Source of the DNA: Pyrinomonadaceae bacterium
Lineage (GTDB): Bacteria; Acidobacteriota; Blastocatellia; Pyrinomonadales; Pyrinomonadaceae
DNA length: 64,000 nucleotides
Direction: 5' to 3'
NCBI GenBank assembly: GCA_017983495.1
Contig: JAGOBH010000006.1
Coordinates: forward strand, 65,536-129,535
The position numbers and the translations under genes were made by a program. Positions 45,597 to 53,796 of this stretch are shown here, in pieces. Position 1 is the stretch's first letter. Each line of letters starts with the position of its first letter. Below the pieces are notes generated by a model. That model ran no database searches. It was not told the DNA's origin and worked only from the letters and a program-made list of their open reading frames with translations.

Positions 45597-46403
45597 CTAG
45601 ATCTTGCCGTTATTCAGGCTGCTCGCAAACGTGCCGATAATGAAATCGACCGCATCGCTAGGCGAATCGGTCAGGTGGATCAGGCCGAGGTCTTCGGCGT
45701 TGATCATGCGTTCGTTGAGCATCGTCGAGGTCAGCCAGGACAATAATCCACGCCAGTACTGCGAACCAAAAAGCACGACAGGGAAGTTACGGATCTTCTT
45801 GGTCTGGATCAGCGTCAACGCCTCAAAAAGCTCGTCCATCGTGCCAAAACCGCCCGGGAAAATGACGTAGGCATTGCTGTATTTGATGAACATGGTCTTG
45901 CGGACCATGAAATACTTGAAGGTCAGCGATTTGGTCAGATACGGGTTTGGCATCTGCTCGAAGGGCAGTTCGATGTTGCAGCCTACGGAAACGGCACCGG
46001 CGTCGTGGGCACCGCGATTGGCAGCTTCCATAATGCCCGGGCCGCCTCCGGTAATGATCTCAAATCCCGCCTCGGCAAGAAGCCGGCCCGTTTCGCGGGC
46101 GGCGATGTAGAATGGATCTTCCTCATGCGTGCGGGCCGAGCCAAAGATCGAAACGCCGCGTGTGATCGTCGCCAGATGGTCAAAGCCATTGACGAATTCG
46201 CCCATGATGCGGAAAACACGCCACGAATCTGACGTGCGATATTCGTCCTCCGGCTCGGGCGAACGGAGCAACACTTCGTCGTCTGTCAGATGCCAGTAAC
46301 CCGGTTCTTCCTCACGCTTTTTTGCCTCGGCAACGGTCTTTGGGACGACCGGCTTTTTTCGCGGCGTCACGGGCTTAGGTTTGTTTGAACTTGTTTTTGC
46401 CAT
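45597..46403 (-). CDS. LOG-family protein (TIGR00730 type)
   Basis: 268 residues. A basic Lys/Pro-rich N-terminal tail (1-35) precedes the Rossmann-like LOG domain: SIFGSARTHEEDPFY, ITGGGPGIMEAANRG and the signature [21 protein letters not shown] proteins cleave nucleoside 5'-monophosphates, in plants releasing free cytokinin; bacterial versions are often called lysine-decarboxylase-like by mistake. It converges on cutA with a 2-bp gap. Confidence 0.9.
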   Translation of the reverse strand: MAKTSSNKPKPVTPRKKPVVPKTVAEAKKREEEPGYWHLTDDEVLLRSPEPEDEYRTSDSWRVFRIMGEFVNGFDHLATITRGVSIFGSARTHEEDPFYIAARETGRLLAEAGFEIITGGGPGIMEAANRGAHDAGAVSVGCNIELPFEQMPNPYLTKSLTFKYFMVRKTMFIKYSNAYVIFPGGFGTMDELFEALTLIQTKKIRNFPVVLFGSQYWRGLLSWLTSTMLNERMINAEDLGLIHLTDSPSDAVDFIIGTFASSLNNGKI

Positions 46404-46412
46404 AATTCAATC

Positions 46413-46493
46413 GAACGAGTCTGTCGTGTCGATCGAGTCCGTCGATTCTGTCGACTCAATAGACTCGAAAGACTTAACCGACTCGAAAGACTC
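46413..46493. repeat. Nine-unit 9-bp tandem repeat
   Basis: Exactly nine degenerate 9-bp units, each ending in gactc/gagtc (gaacgagtc, tgtcgtgtc, gatcgagtc, cgtcgattc, tgtcgactc, aatagactc, gaaagactt, aaccgactc, gaaagactc). It fills almost the whole gap between fabI and the LOG gene. Confidence 0.85.
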
Positions 46494-46499
46494 ACCACC

Positions 46500-47261
46500 C
46501 TAGATTCCCATGATGTTGTAGCCGCAATCGACGTAGATCGTCTCGCCGGTGATGCCGGTCGAAAGGTCGCTGACCAAGAACATCGCGGTGTTGCCGACCT
46601 CGGCGGTTGTCACGTTGCGTTTGAGCGGCGACCGTTCGCCGACATAACTGAGCAGCGACCCCATGTTCTTGACGCCGCGGGCGGACAGGGTGTTGATCGG
46701 GCCGGCTGAGATGGCGTTGACGCGAATATTGTTCTTACCGAGATCAGCTGCGAGATAACGCGTCGAAGCTTCGAGTGCTGCCTTGGCGACGCCCATAACG
46801 TTGTAGTTCATGACGACCTTTTCGGCACCGTAATAGCTCATCGTGACGATGCTGCCGCCCTCGGTCATCAGCGGCGACGCCGCGAGGGCAACCTGGGTCA
46901 GCGAGAATGCGCTGATCTCCAATGCCGTGCGGAAGGCATCGCGTGTGGTGGCGACGAATTCGCCTTCGAGTGCCTCTTTCGGGGCAAATGCGATCGAATG
47001 AATGATGAAATCGATCTTTCCGTACTTTTTGCCGACGGCGTCGAAGGCAGCATCGACGGTGGCCTGGTCCGATACGTCGCAATGGACGACCAACGAATCA
47101 TCGAGCGTTCCCGCAAGTTCCTCGACGTTTTCCTTGAGCCGTTCGCCCTGATACGTGAACGCCATTTTGGCTCCCTGAGCCGCACAAGCCTGAGCACACG
47201 CCCAAGCGATCGAACGCTTGTTCGCGACACCGAATATCATTCCTACTTTGTCTTTTAGCAT
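46500..47261 (-). CDS. fabI: Enoyl-[acyl-carrier-protein] reductase (NADH)
   Basis: 253 residues from ATG 47261, where AAGGA lies 9 bases upstream; ATG 47267 is an alternative and the open extension to 47333 is repeat sequence. SDR fold: GVANKRSIAWACAQACAAQG (NAD loop), HSIAFAPKEALEGEF, catalytic Tyr-x6-Lys region MSYYGAEKVVMNYNVMGVAK, and the C-terminal GITGETIYVDCGYNIMG. It performs the last reduction of each fatty-acid elongation cycle. It is the target class of triclosan. Confidence 0.95.
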   Translation of the reverse strand: MLKDKVGMIFGVANKRSIAWACAQACAAQGAKMAFTYQGERLKENVEELAGTLDDSLVVHCDVSDQATVDAAFDAVGKKYGKIDFIIHSIAFAPKEALEGEFVATTRDAFRTALEISAFSLTQVALAASPLMTEGGSIVTMSYYGAEKVVMNYNVMGVAKAALEASTRYLAADLGKNNIRVNAISAGPINTLSARGVKNMGSLLSYVGERSPLKRNVTTAEVGNTAMFLVSDLSTGITGETIYVDCGYNIMGI

Positions 47262-47335
47262 GGTCATTAGTCCTTGGTCCTTGGTCATTAGTCCTTGGCA
47301 CCGTCCCTGCAAAGGACCAATGACGAAGGACAAAT
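47262..47335. repeat. GGTCATTAGTCCTT tandem/inverted repeat
   Basis: A 21-bp unit (ggtcattagtccttggtcctt) is repeated at 47262 and 47283, and an inverted form (aaaggaccaatgacgaagga) stands at 47311-47330. The repeat provides the Shine-Dalgarno of fabI on the minus strand. Confidence 0.75.
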
Positions 47336-47342
47336 AACATTC

Positions 47343-48101
47343 CTAATCCGTAACATATATCTTCTGCAGCGATTCGAAATCGAGCAGACGGATGTCGATG
47401 TCGACGGGCGTGTCGGTGAAACGCCGCGTTATCAGCATACTGCGGAGATGTTCTTCTTCGTCGGCGGACAGCTGCGTAACGAGCACGAGCATCAGCCGCA
47501 GGCGGACGCGTACCTTCATCTCGGCAAGGTTCTTTTTCGCCAGGCTGATCTTTTTGAGCATCGATTCGATCTTGTCCTGCCGGACGTCGGGGACGACCAG
47601 GAACGACACCTCGATACATGTGATCAGATCCTGTTCGAGCAATATCGCGTCAAACGGTGTGCTCCCGAGCTGTACGTGACGCATTAGCGGCAATTTTTCC
47701 TCTTGCTGTATCTGCCGCAGGGCAAGGTCCTCGGCGACGATGTACGCCGACAGCAGATCGGACATGTTCTCGGGATCAACGCCGAGCAGGCGTGCAAGTT
47801 CCTTGACCTCGAGATTGACGTTCTGCCGCTGGAGTTCGGGCATCGCGGCGTCCCATTTGATCAGCTTGCGTTCGCTCGCACCGGTCAGGCGGCGGTTGCG
47901 GTTGATATTCAGGCCGATAAACCCGATGACCGCCACGAACGCGGCCGCGATCAATCCGACGATCGGCCAGAGCCTTACCTGCCCGGCCAAGACGGCCGCG
48001 GTCACCAGACACACAAAGATCACCGTGCCGACGATGATCATTGCGTATCCCGATGAGCGTCGCTCAAACCGGGCCAGCGGATTGTCGTTCTTTTTGTCCA
48101 T
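47343..48101 (-). CDS. Membrane-anchored protein, unknown
   Basis: 252 residues. Two N-terminal membrane helices (about 18-40 and 45-66) are followed by a cytoplasmic part with an alpha-helical segment (LQRQNVNLEVKELARLLGVDPENMSDL) and a domain rich in Lys/Arg and branched residues (CIEVSFLVVPDV, MKVRVRLRLMLVLVTQL, DIDIRLLDFESLQ). No family recognised. It starts 3 bp after the PfkB-kinase stop on the same strand, so it is likely co-expressed. Confidence 0.6.
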   Translation of the reverse strand: MDKKNDNPLARFERRSSGYAMIIVGTVIFVCLVTAAVLAGQVRLWPIVGLIAAAFVAVIGFIGLNINRNRRLTGASERKLIKWDAAMPELQRQNVNLEVKELARLLGVDPENMSDLLSAYIVAEDLALRQIQQEEKLPLMRHVQLGSTPFDAILLEQDLITCIEVSFLVVPDVRQDKIESMLKKISLAKKNLAEMKVRVRLRLMLVLVTQLSADEEEHLRSMLITRRFTDTPVDIDIRLLDFESLQKIYVTD

Positions 48102-48104
48102 CCT

Positions 48105-49040
48105 TTACGCGCTCGTTGCGCGTTCAAACGGGATATCGTCAAAGTGCGTCATCGTCTTAAACGCCTTAAAGCGTTCGTTGATCTCGGGGTAATCGAGGGC
48201 ATCGACGCGTTCCGTTCCAAATTTCTCGACGTTGAACGATGCCATCACCGAGCCGTAGATCATCGCACGCCGCAGGACGTCGTCGGTGATCTCCTTATGC
48301 GAAGCGAGATAGCCCATAAATCCGCCGGCGAACGTGTCGCCCGCACCGGTCGGGTCAAAAACGCTCTCGAGCGGGTACGCCGGCACGACGAAATAGCCGT
48401 CGCGTGTAAACAAGGTCGCACCGTACTCGCCGCGTTTGATGACAACGGCCTTGGGGCCAAACTCCATGATCCTGCGGGCGGCGACGTGGATGCTGGTCTC
48501 TTCGGTCAACTGCCTCGCCTCGGCGTCGTTGATGATGATGCAATCGACGACATTGATGGTCTCGATGAGGGCGTCCTTCATCGAGGTGATCCAGAAATTC
48601 ATCGTGTCCATCGCCACAAACTCAGCGTCGGGCATCTGCTCGCGGACCTGTTTTTGCAGCATCGGCAGGATGTTTGCGAGAAATAACAGCTTGGCAGATT
48701 TCGAATTATCGCTCAGCTTCGGCTCGAACGTCTCGAACACATTTAGCTGCGTGTCGAGCGTGTGCGCCGTATTCATATCGTAATCGTAGCGGCCCTTCCA
48801 AAAGAACGTCTTGCCCTCGGGCACGATCTGGATGTCGTCGGTATTTATCGCGTGACGCTTAAAAACGGCCCACTCTTCGTCGCCAAAATCACCGCCGACC
48901 ACGCCGACCGCGTTCACCTTTGTAAAAAAGCTCGCCGACAACCCAAAATGCGTCGCCGCCCCGCCCAATATCCTATCCCTCTGCCCAAACGGCGTCTCCA
49001 AAGCGTCAAACGCCACGCTGCCTACAACTGTTAATGACAT
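48105..49040 (-). CDS. PfkB-family carbohydrate/nucleoside kinase
   Basis: 311 residues, ribokinase fold. Start MSLTVVGSVAFDALETPFG; RILGGAATHFGLSASFF is the first PfkB signature; DPTGAGDTFAGGFMGYLA near 245 is the second, with the catalytic Asp of GAGD. It phosphorylates a sugar or nucleoside with ATP. Homologues with this N-terminus are often annotated as sugar kinases of unknown substrate. It is the first gene of a pair with the membrane protein at 47343. Confidence 0.9.
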   Translation of the reverse strand: MSLTVVGSVAFDALETPFGQRDRILGGAATHFGLSASFFTKVNAVGVVGGDFGDEEWAVFKRHAINTDDIQIVPEGKTFFWKGRYDYDMNTAHTLDTQLNVFETFEPKLSDNSKSAKLLFLANILPMLQKQVREQMPDAEFVAMDTMNFWITSMKDALIETINVVDCIIINDAEARQLTEETSIHVAARRIMEFGPKAVVIKRGEYGATLFTRDGYFVVPAYPLESVFDPTGAGDTFAGGFMGYLASHKEITDDVLRRAMIYGSVMASFNVEKFGTERVDALDYPEINERFKAFKTMTHFDDIPFERATSA

Positions 49041-49215
49041 GTGTTAAAAAGATCTCCGAATATTTAGTATCAAAACGCAATGCTCCATTTTACACGCCAA
49101 CGCGAGTTTTTGCGATTTGATGTGAGCTATTCTAGGATTGGCTGGCGGCGGAAATAAAAGCACTTTGTCGGAACCCTTTTTGTTTGTGTTTGCGTCTCGT
49201 TGCTAGCGAAGCGAT

Positions 49216-50265
49216 TCATTGGGAGCTTTCCCGCGGTTCGGAGTCGGCTTTGGGATCAACGGTTTCCCAAACGAGTTCGTCGGGGTTTCCGACCCAACCT
49301 CTAAATGGAACTTTTGCAATAATAAATGTTGCATGTTTAACGTTTGATCTGACCCACTCTTTCAACAGGTTGAAGACCGCAATTTCTACCGGGAAATCCG
49401 ATATGCTGGCAAGTGCGACGCCCGCCGGAGTTAATAAGTGAACCGGAAGGTCAAGGGATACATCAGGTTCCGCCTTCTTTATGCCAGCTATCAACCGTAA
49501 ATGGTTTGTCAAACTTATGAAAACAGATGCCCCGGTGGCCGTAAACTTACTTTGAGCACTCGCGTTCACCAAGCCGGCGTCATCAAGCAACAACATATCA
49601 CTGTGCCGAATTCCCGCATGCTCATAGATTGATTTCGTAAGCGGACCCTGTTGCGGAACCATGGTTCCGTCAATAAGAACATTCTGGAGTCTTCCAAACG
49701 CCTTCGCAGCGTCATGGTCCAAATATCGAAGTACCCCAAGAGTACGAAGCGAAATGCTAGTTGGGCGTTGAGCCTCTTCTGCTAGAATTCGAGAATAGAT
49801 TTCTCTTACCATTTCATCGTCCACTAGGCCCGCATCTTCGCGGAATTTATTTACCCAGTCCTCCGATGTGCCAGTTTGATGCTCCTGTACTGGATCAGCC
49901 GTGCCCGCTGTCTCGCTTCCACTACCCAATAACTTCGTATCTTGAACATCCTCAAATATGGCAGCCGCTCTTGACTGAATATCCGTGAGTCTCAAGAACT
50001 TTCTATATTCTTGTGAAAGAAACTCGTCCGCAAAAGCCGATTCTTGCTCATCGAGTTCGCCCCCCTCATGAGCCTTTTTCGCAACTCGTTCAATAAGGGC
50101 GTCTTTGATTGCACGATTAAGTCGGTATCTCGTTGGAATTAGGCGATCGATAAGATTAGGAGCTTCCGTCCCAACTGCAAGTTCGGCACCAGTTGCGTCG
50201 AGCTTGACACGGATAAGATCACCTTTGTTTCCATCAGTTCCCATATGTGATGCGATATAGTACAT
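49216..50265 (-). CDS. DUF2806-domain protein
   Basis: 349 residues, soluble. The middle section DWVNKFREDAGLVDDEMVREIYSRILAEE followed by SISLRTLGVLRYLDHDAA matches DUF2806 proteins as I recall them. Their function is unknown; some occur among phage or defence genes. The AT-richer composition, the isolated position beside a repeat island and the lack of operon partners suggest acquired DNA. An ATG at codon 8 (50244) is an alternative start. Confidence 0.65.
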   Translation of the reverse strand: MYYIASHMGTDGNKGDLIRVKLDATGAELAVGTEAPNLIDRLIPTRYRLNRAIKDALIERVAKKAHEGGELDEQESAFADEFLSQEYRKFLRLTDIQSRAAAIFEDVQDTKLLGSGSETAGTADPVQEHQTGTSEDWVNKFREDAGLVDDEMVREIYSRILAEEAQRPTSISLRTLGVLRYLDHDAAKAFGRLQNVLIDGTMVPQQGPLTKSIYEHAGIRHSDMLLLDDAGLVNASAQSKFTATGASVFISLTNHLRLIAGIKKAEPDVSLDLPVHLLTPAGVALASISDFPVEIAVFNLLKEWVRSNVKHATFIIAKVPFRGWVGNPDELVWETVDPKADSEPRESSQ

Positions 50266-50743
50266 CGCGATTGATGGACTAGTCTATTGCGGAATGCCTT
50301 TTGCTGTCTAGCCATTTGTGGTGTCTGTGCATTAGCCGCGTGCACGCGGCTTTCCCGGAGGGCACGTAGCCACGCTCCTTTAGGGCGTGGTCCGGGGGTG
50401 TGAGATTTTTTTAAGGGCGATTTATCGTCCTTACCGTCGCCGGCTTAAGCAAGTTGAGAATAATCCCGTTCAATCGAGCTGGGGATTGTTGGTCGAATAG
50501 CGACCACGGCGTGAACACGGTGGCTATGCATCGCGAAACGCGGAAAGAAGGCCAAAGCCACCGATGTTTCGCGAAAAGCCCGAGTCTGCGGGCGGTTCGC
50601 TATCTTCTTCTTCGATCTTGTCCCACGAGTCGCCCGGGCTGTAATACAGTGTATTACACAAGCGATCACCGCGAATCTGTGGTTCTCGCATAAGTGCTGC
50701 AATAGCGTAGCTTAGACGCATCTGAGTTTGTCCCGCTGCTACG

Positions 50744-51329
50744 TGTCCCGCTTGTCCCAACAAGTTCCCACATGGGGTGAGCCGAGGAAGTCCGGGAAGT
50801 CGGGAAAGTCTCGGAAGGCATTTATCGTGGCTCGTGGCTCGTGGCTTGTGGTTCGTGCGTCCTTTTTCACTCTTTCACTTTTTACCTTTTACTTCGCCCT
50901 CTTCTTTGCGGCCTTTGCGTTCATCTTTGCGTACTTTGCGGTAAAGATCAGTTTCACGCGGAGAGCGGAGAGTCTTTCGCAGAGGCCGCTGAGAGTCTCC
51001 CGCCATTCGTTATTCGACATTCGAAATTCGTCATTTTCCTACTCTTTCCCACTATTTCCGACTATTTCCCACTAAGTAGGAATCTTTAATAATCCGAAAC
51101 ATTATTAACATTTGTTCTATCAACACTTTACGCATCTGGGACAGACAATTTAGGTTCGTTGGGACAGGCTAAACATTCTAAGTGCTGGGTTTACGCCAAC
51201 TGTCCCACTGTCCCACCGATTTTTCAAATTTTTTCGGCGTTCCGGCGCTTCGATGGGCCGTCCTGTTCGGTCTAGTTGTCAAAGATCAAAGCCTGTAACA
51301 AAGATTGTATCATCGGTGTCAACTGTGGC
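50744..51329. repeat. Dispersed block pair C...A, inverted copy 2
   Basis: Block C at 50744-50774 and block A at 51275-51329 match 21953-21982 and 21828-21882 in reverse complement. The spacing between blocks is larger here (about 500 bp) because other repeat words intervene. Confidence 0.75.
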
Positions 51330-51602
51330 GACGGAGAATCCAATATCCCCGACTCTAACGGCATGCATCCCTGCTCGCCACCACCCGCGACGAGTGCCAC
51401 GAACCGAAGAGTTCATCTGCGACCAAATTCTCCTTTTTGTTGTCGGAGCGGGGGCAGAGCCGCCCTTCCCAACTGCGACTGGTTGACTTGAATAGACAGC
51501 TCTGGCATGTTCACTGATCAAGCAAGATAGAAATGAGACGAGTGAATAACAGACAGTAAGGAAGGGCGGCTCTGCCCCCGCTCTTTGATCTATGGATTAA
51601 TT

Positions 51603-51642
51603 CGCCAGGGCGGGCTTTTGCGATTGTCGCCGGCGTGGAAGA
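51603..51642. repeat. 40-bp direct repeat, left copy (VOC 3'-end fragment)
   Basis: 38 of 40 bases are identical to 52775-52814 inside the VOC gene. On the minus strand it encodes the HAGDNRK-PPWR end of that protein. The two copies bracket the alpha/beta-hydrolase gene at a spacing of 1172 bp. Confidence 0.85.
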
Positions 51643-51668
51643 AATGCAACTTGAAACTGAAGGAGGAA

Positions 51669-52700
51669 TTATGTTGCCTCGGGGCTCGATTCATAAGCCC
51701 GAGCGTGGGCCGCGAGCCAAACACTGATCTCTCGCATTACTTCGACTGTAGGCCCTGGAGGCAAGTTCTCATACTCTGAGATAGAACCCGTTTTCGCCCG
51801 TTGAAATAGATGATTGTGGTCAGGAAAAAGTCGCAGGCCAGCGAGCGGATTGTTAGACGTGGATTCGCGAAACGCTTCCGCATTCGCAACTCCGGGCACC
51901 TGCGTATCCAGTCCGCCGTAAACGGCAAGAATCCGACCGGTGAATCCTGCGAGGATCAACGCCGGGTCTTGTCTCAGGAGAGAGCGGTAGGCCGATGCTC
52001 CGACAACGTTTGACATTATCTGTGCGTTGTTTCGAACATCATCTTCGCTTAACTTCTCGGCATCGGGCCATGTTCGGAGATGATCTTGGATCACAGCTTC
52101 GATCTCGGTCAACGCTTTTGAGCGAGCCAAGTCAGAGCGAGCCAAGGCGAAAACCTGCTCGTTCATTTCACGCTCGTGCCTCAATTGGGCCGCGGTCGCG
52201 CCGTATTCCTTCGAGATCATACTTGCTTGTTCGTGTAGCAGATCTTCAATTGGAACTGACGGTCCTCCGAGCATAACAACGGCCCAGGCGTTGACTTGTG
52301 ACCCGGCAACTGCCGCAATCAGCCCACCTTCGCTATGTCCGAGCAAAGTGATTCTCTCGGAATCGATGGTCGGCTGCTTTGTGAGCCAATCATAAAGCGT
52401 GACGACGTCCGACACGGCAGCTGCGAATTCGTGATCCTCAACGTTTCCGGTTGAACCGCCGATCCCTCGGTCATCGCATCTTAGGACAGCGTAGCCGAGT
52501 GCGGAAAAATAATCTGCGATGATTCGGAACGGCCTTTGGCCACAAACCGTTTCATCTCGATCGTTGGCCCCTGAACCAGATATGAGCAGAATGGATGGAT
52601 TGGCAAGCGAATTCGCAGGACGTGTGAACGTACCGGCGAGGATGCCGCCCGCGACGGGGATCTGGACCTCTTCAATTCTCAAGCACATTACTTTAGACAT
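51669..52700 (-). CDS. Alpha/beta-hydrolase (peptidase/esterase type)
   Basis: 343 residues, no signal peptide. Core features: oxyanion loop LLISGSGANDRDE, RCDDRGIGGSTG, nucleophile elbow LLGHSEGGLIAA with catalytic Ser (about 147), Asp in VYGGLDTQV and His in PDHNHLFQ. The lid region is helical and charged. The first residues VPVAGGILAGTF-like and the SGSGANDRDE loop are typical of bacterial esterase/acyl-hydrolases often found beside resistance or VOC genes. It is bracketed by a 40-bp direct repeat, suggesting insertion as a unit. Confidence 0.87.
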   Translation of the reverse strand: MSKVMCLRIEEVQIPVAGGILAGTFTRPANSLANPSILLISGSGANDRDETVCGQRPFRIIADYFSALGYAVLRCDDRGIGGSTGNVEDHEFAAAVSDVVTLYDWLTKQPTIDSERITLLGHSEGGLIAAVAGSQVNAWAVVMLGGPSVPIEDLLHEQASMISKEYGATAAQLRHEREMNEQVFALARSDLARSKALTEIEAVIQDHLRTWPDAEKLSEDDVRNNAQIMSNVVGASAYRSLLRQDPALILAGFTGRILAVYGGLDTQVPGVANAEAFRESTSNNPLAGLRLFPDHNHLFQRAKTGSISEYENLPPGPTVEVMREISVWLAAHARAYESSPEAT

Positions 52701-52734
52701 TGTCCGGCCTTTTCGCTACCTTCGCATGGTTGAA

Positions 52735-53139
52735 TCAGCTGCCATTCATGGTATGCCGAATCGAAGAGCCCAAGCGCCAAGGCGGGTTTTTGCGATTGTC
52801 GCCGGCGTGGAAGAGGCAGATGCTGTTGCCGTTGGGGTCGGTGGTGTAGGCTTCGCGCCAGAGCCAGGCCTGATCGACGGGGTCCTGAGTGAATACGACG
52901 CCTAGAGCTTTCAGGCGTTCGACGTCGGCGTCGAGGTCTTCGCACTCGAAATAGAGCGTGATGCCGGACGCCGCGTGCGTCTCTGCCTCATGCACCGACA
53001 GCGTCGATTCGCCGTCGGGACACTCGAGCCGTGCGTACCGCGGCAGGGAATCGACGATCTTTCGCAGCCCGAGCCTCTCAAAAAACTCGGTCGTCTCATG
53101 CGGAAGTTTTGTATAGATGGTTACCTGGTTGAGATTCAT
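52735..53139 (-). CDS. VOC-family (glyoxalase/bleomycin-resistance-like) protein
   Basis: 134 residues from ATG 53139; the open extension begins with TTG. Two beta-alpha-beta-beta-beta modules: NQVTIYTKLPHETTEFFERLG at the start, SGITLYFECEDLDADVERL in the middle and EAYTTDPNGNSICLFHAG at the end with a conserved Glu/His-type metal position. It may bind or isomerise a small molecule; substrate unknown. Its last codons (52775-52814) are the source of the 40-bp repeat flanking the adjacent hydrolase. The tail after PPWR differs from the fragment at 51603. Confidence 0.82.
   Translation of the reverse strand: MNLNQVTIYTKLPHETTEFFERLGLRKIVDSLPRYARLECPDGESTLSVHEAETHAASGITLYFECEDLDADVERLKALGVVFTQDPVDQAWLWREAYTTDPNGNSICLFHAGDNRKNPPWRLGSSIRHTMNGS
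52775..52814. repeat. 40-bp direct repeat, right copy (inside VOC gene)
   Basis: Partner of 51603-51642, same orientation, two mismatches. Confidence 0.85.
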
Positions 53140-53157
53140 CGCGTAAACCAAATTCAA

Positions 53158-53216
53158 ACAGGATGTACAGGATCAGCAGGATAGAATAGAGATACTGATC
53201 ATCCTGTACATCCTGT
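53158..53216. repeat. ACAGGAT palindromic repeat, copy 1
   Basis: Perfect 16-bp arms acaggatgtacaggat (53158-53173) and complement (53201-53216) with a 27-base loop made of more AGGAT words. It lies between two minus-strand genes and may end transcription. A worn copy lies at 62851-62911. Confidence 0.8.
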
Positions 53217-53223
53217 CTAAATT

Positions 53224-53685
53224 CTACTTTTGAGTTTTGAGCGTATCGAGCGTTTTTTCGGCGTCGGCCTTGTACTTGCTCTGGGGATATTTCTCGACGA
53301 GCATCCCGAGATACATCTTTGCCTCGTCACGAAGCCTGGCCGGGTCGAATCTGAGCTTTTCTTTCTCGGATTTGTAATCAACCCTTTGCTTGCCCTTGTT
53401 CTCGGACAGGTAATAGCTGCTCATGCCGGCGAGGTAGAGGAATTCGTCGATCTTCGAAAAGTCCGGATACGCCGCAAAGGTCTCTTCGAACCGCAGCAGC
53501 ACCTGCTTATACGCCTGACGAGCCGACCCGAACGCCTGCCACGCAACATCAAGATTGTGCTTGGCATCCGCCTCCATGAGCGGATCACGGTCGATCGCAG
53601 GGGTGACGTTGCGCTGGGCGGAGGCGGACGCAGCAATAACCAAAGAAAGCAGTGCGATAGTGAAGATAACAGATACTCGTTTCAT
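53224..53685 (-). CDS. Exported TPR-like protein (BamD/YfiO-style)
   Basis: 153 residues from ATG 53685, where the signal peptide KRVSVIFTIALLSLVIAAS starts; cleavage near ASASAQ. The mature part has helical pairs AWQAFGSARQAYKQVLLRFEETFAAYP, DEAKMYLGMLVEKYPQSKY and ADAEKTLDTL, typical of tetratricopeptide repeats in BamD-like proteins. There is no lipobox Cys, and at this size it is shorter than BamD. It could be an envelope assembly accessory. The upstream open extension is rejected. Confidence 0.65.
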   Translation of the reverse strand: MKRVSVIFTIALLSLVIAASASAQRNVTPAIDRDPLMEADAKHNLDVAWQAFGSARQAYKQVLLRFEETFAAYPDFSKIDEFLYLAGMSSYYLSENKGKQRVDYKSEKEKLRFDPARLRDEAKMYLGMLVEKYPQSKYKADAEKTLDTLKTQK

Positions 53686-53796
53686 TACAGTATTGATGAG
53701 TGAACTAAGCGAAAGGTTGGCGGAAACGCGACTATTAAGGAGCGTGCCATTTTTCACTATCGCGTTGGCACGCTCGTTCACACTCGCGTTTCTGCC

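Larger units (their letters stand above)
50266..51668. other. 1.4-kb repeat-rich gene-free stretch
   Basis: No intact gene was found. It contains AGCCGCG-TGCA-CGCGGCT and CCACGC/GCGTGG hairpins (50334-50392), blocks C and A inverted relative to 21.8 kb (50744-50774, 51275-51329), repetitive GTGGCTCGTGGCTCGTGGC text (about 50827), TTCACTTTTTACCTTTTAC and GCGTACTTTGCGGT words (50866-50950), CCACTATTTCC repeats (51047-51075), and a short stretch copied from the VOC gene (51603-51642). Confidence 0.65.

Noticed and set aside
47262..47333. Upstream extension of fabI
   Set aside because: The extra residues are encoded by tandem/inverted repeat text, and a good ribosome binding site sits before ATG 47261.
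50454..50763. Open frames on both strands near 50.5-50.8 kb
   Set aside because: No ribosome binding site or recognised family. The minus-strand stretch YYSPGDSWDKIEEED looks protein-like but has no domain match I know, so at most it is a remnant.
50728..51089. 115-residue frame rich in FTFYFALFFAAFAF
   Set aside because: Produced by word-like repeats (TTTGCGTACTTTGCGG); a known kind of false gene.
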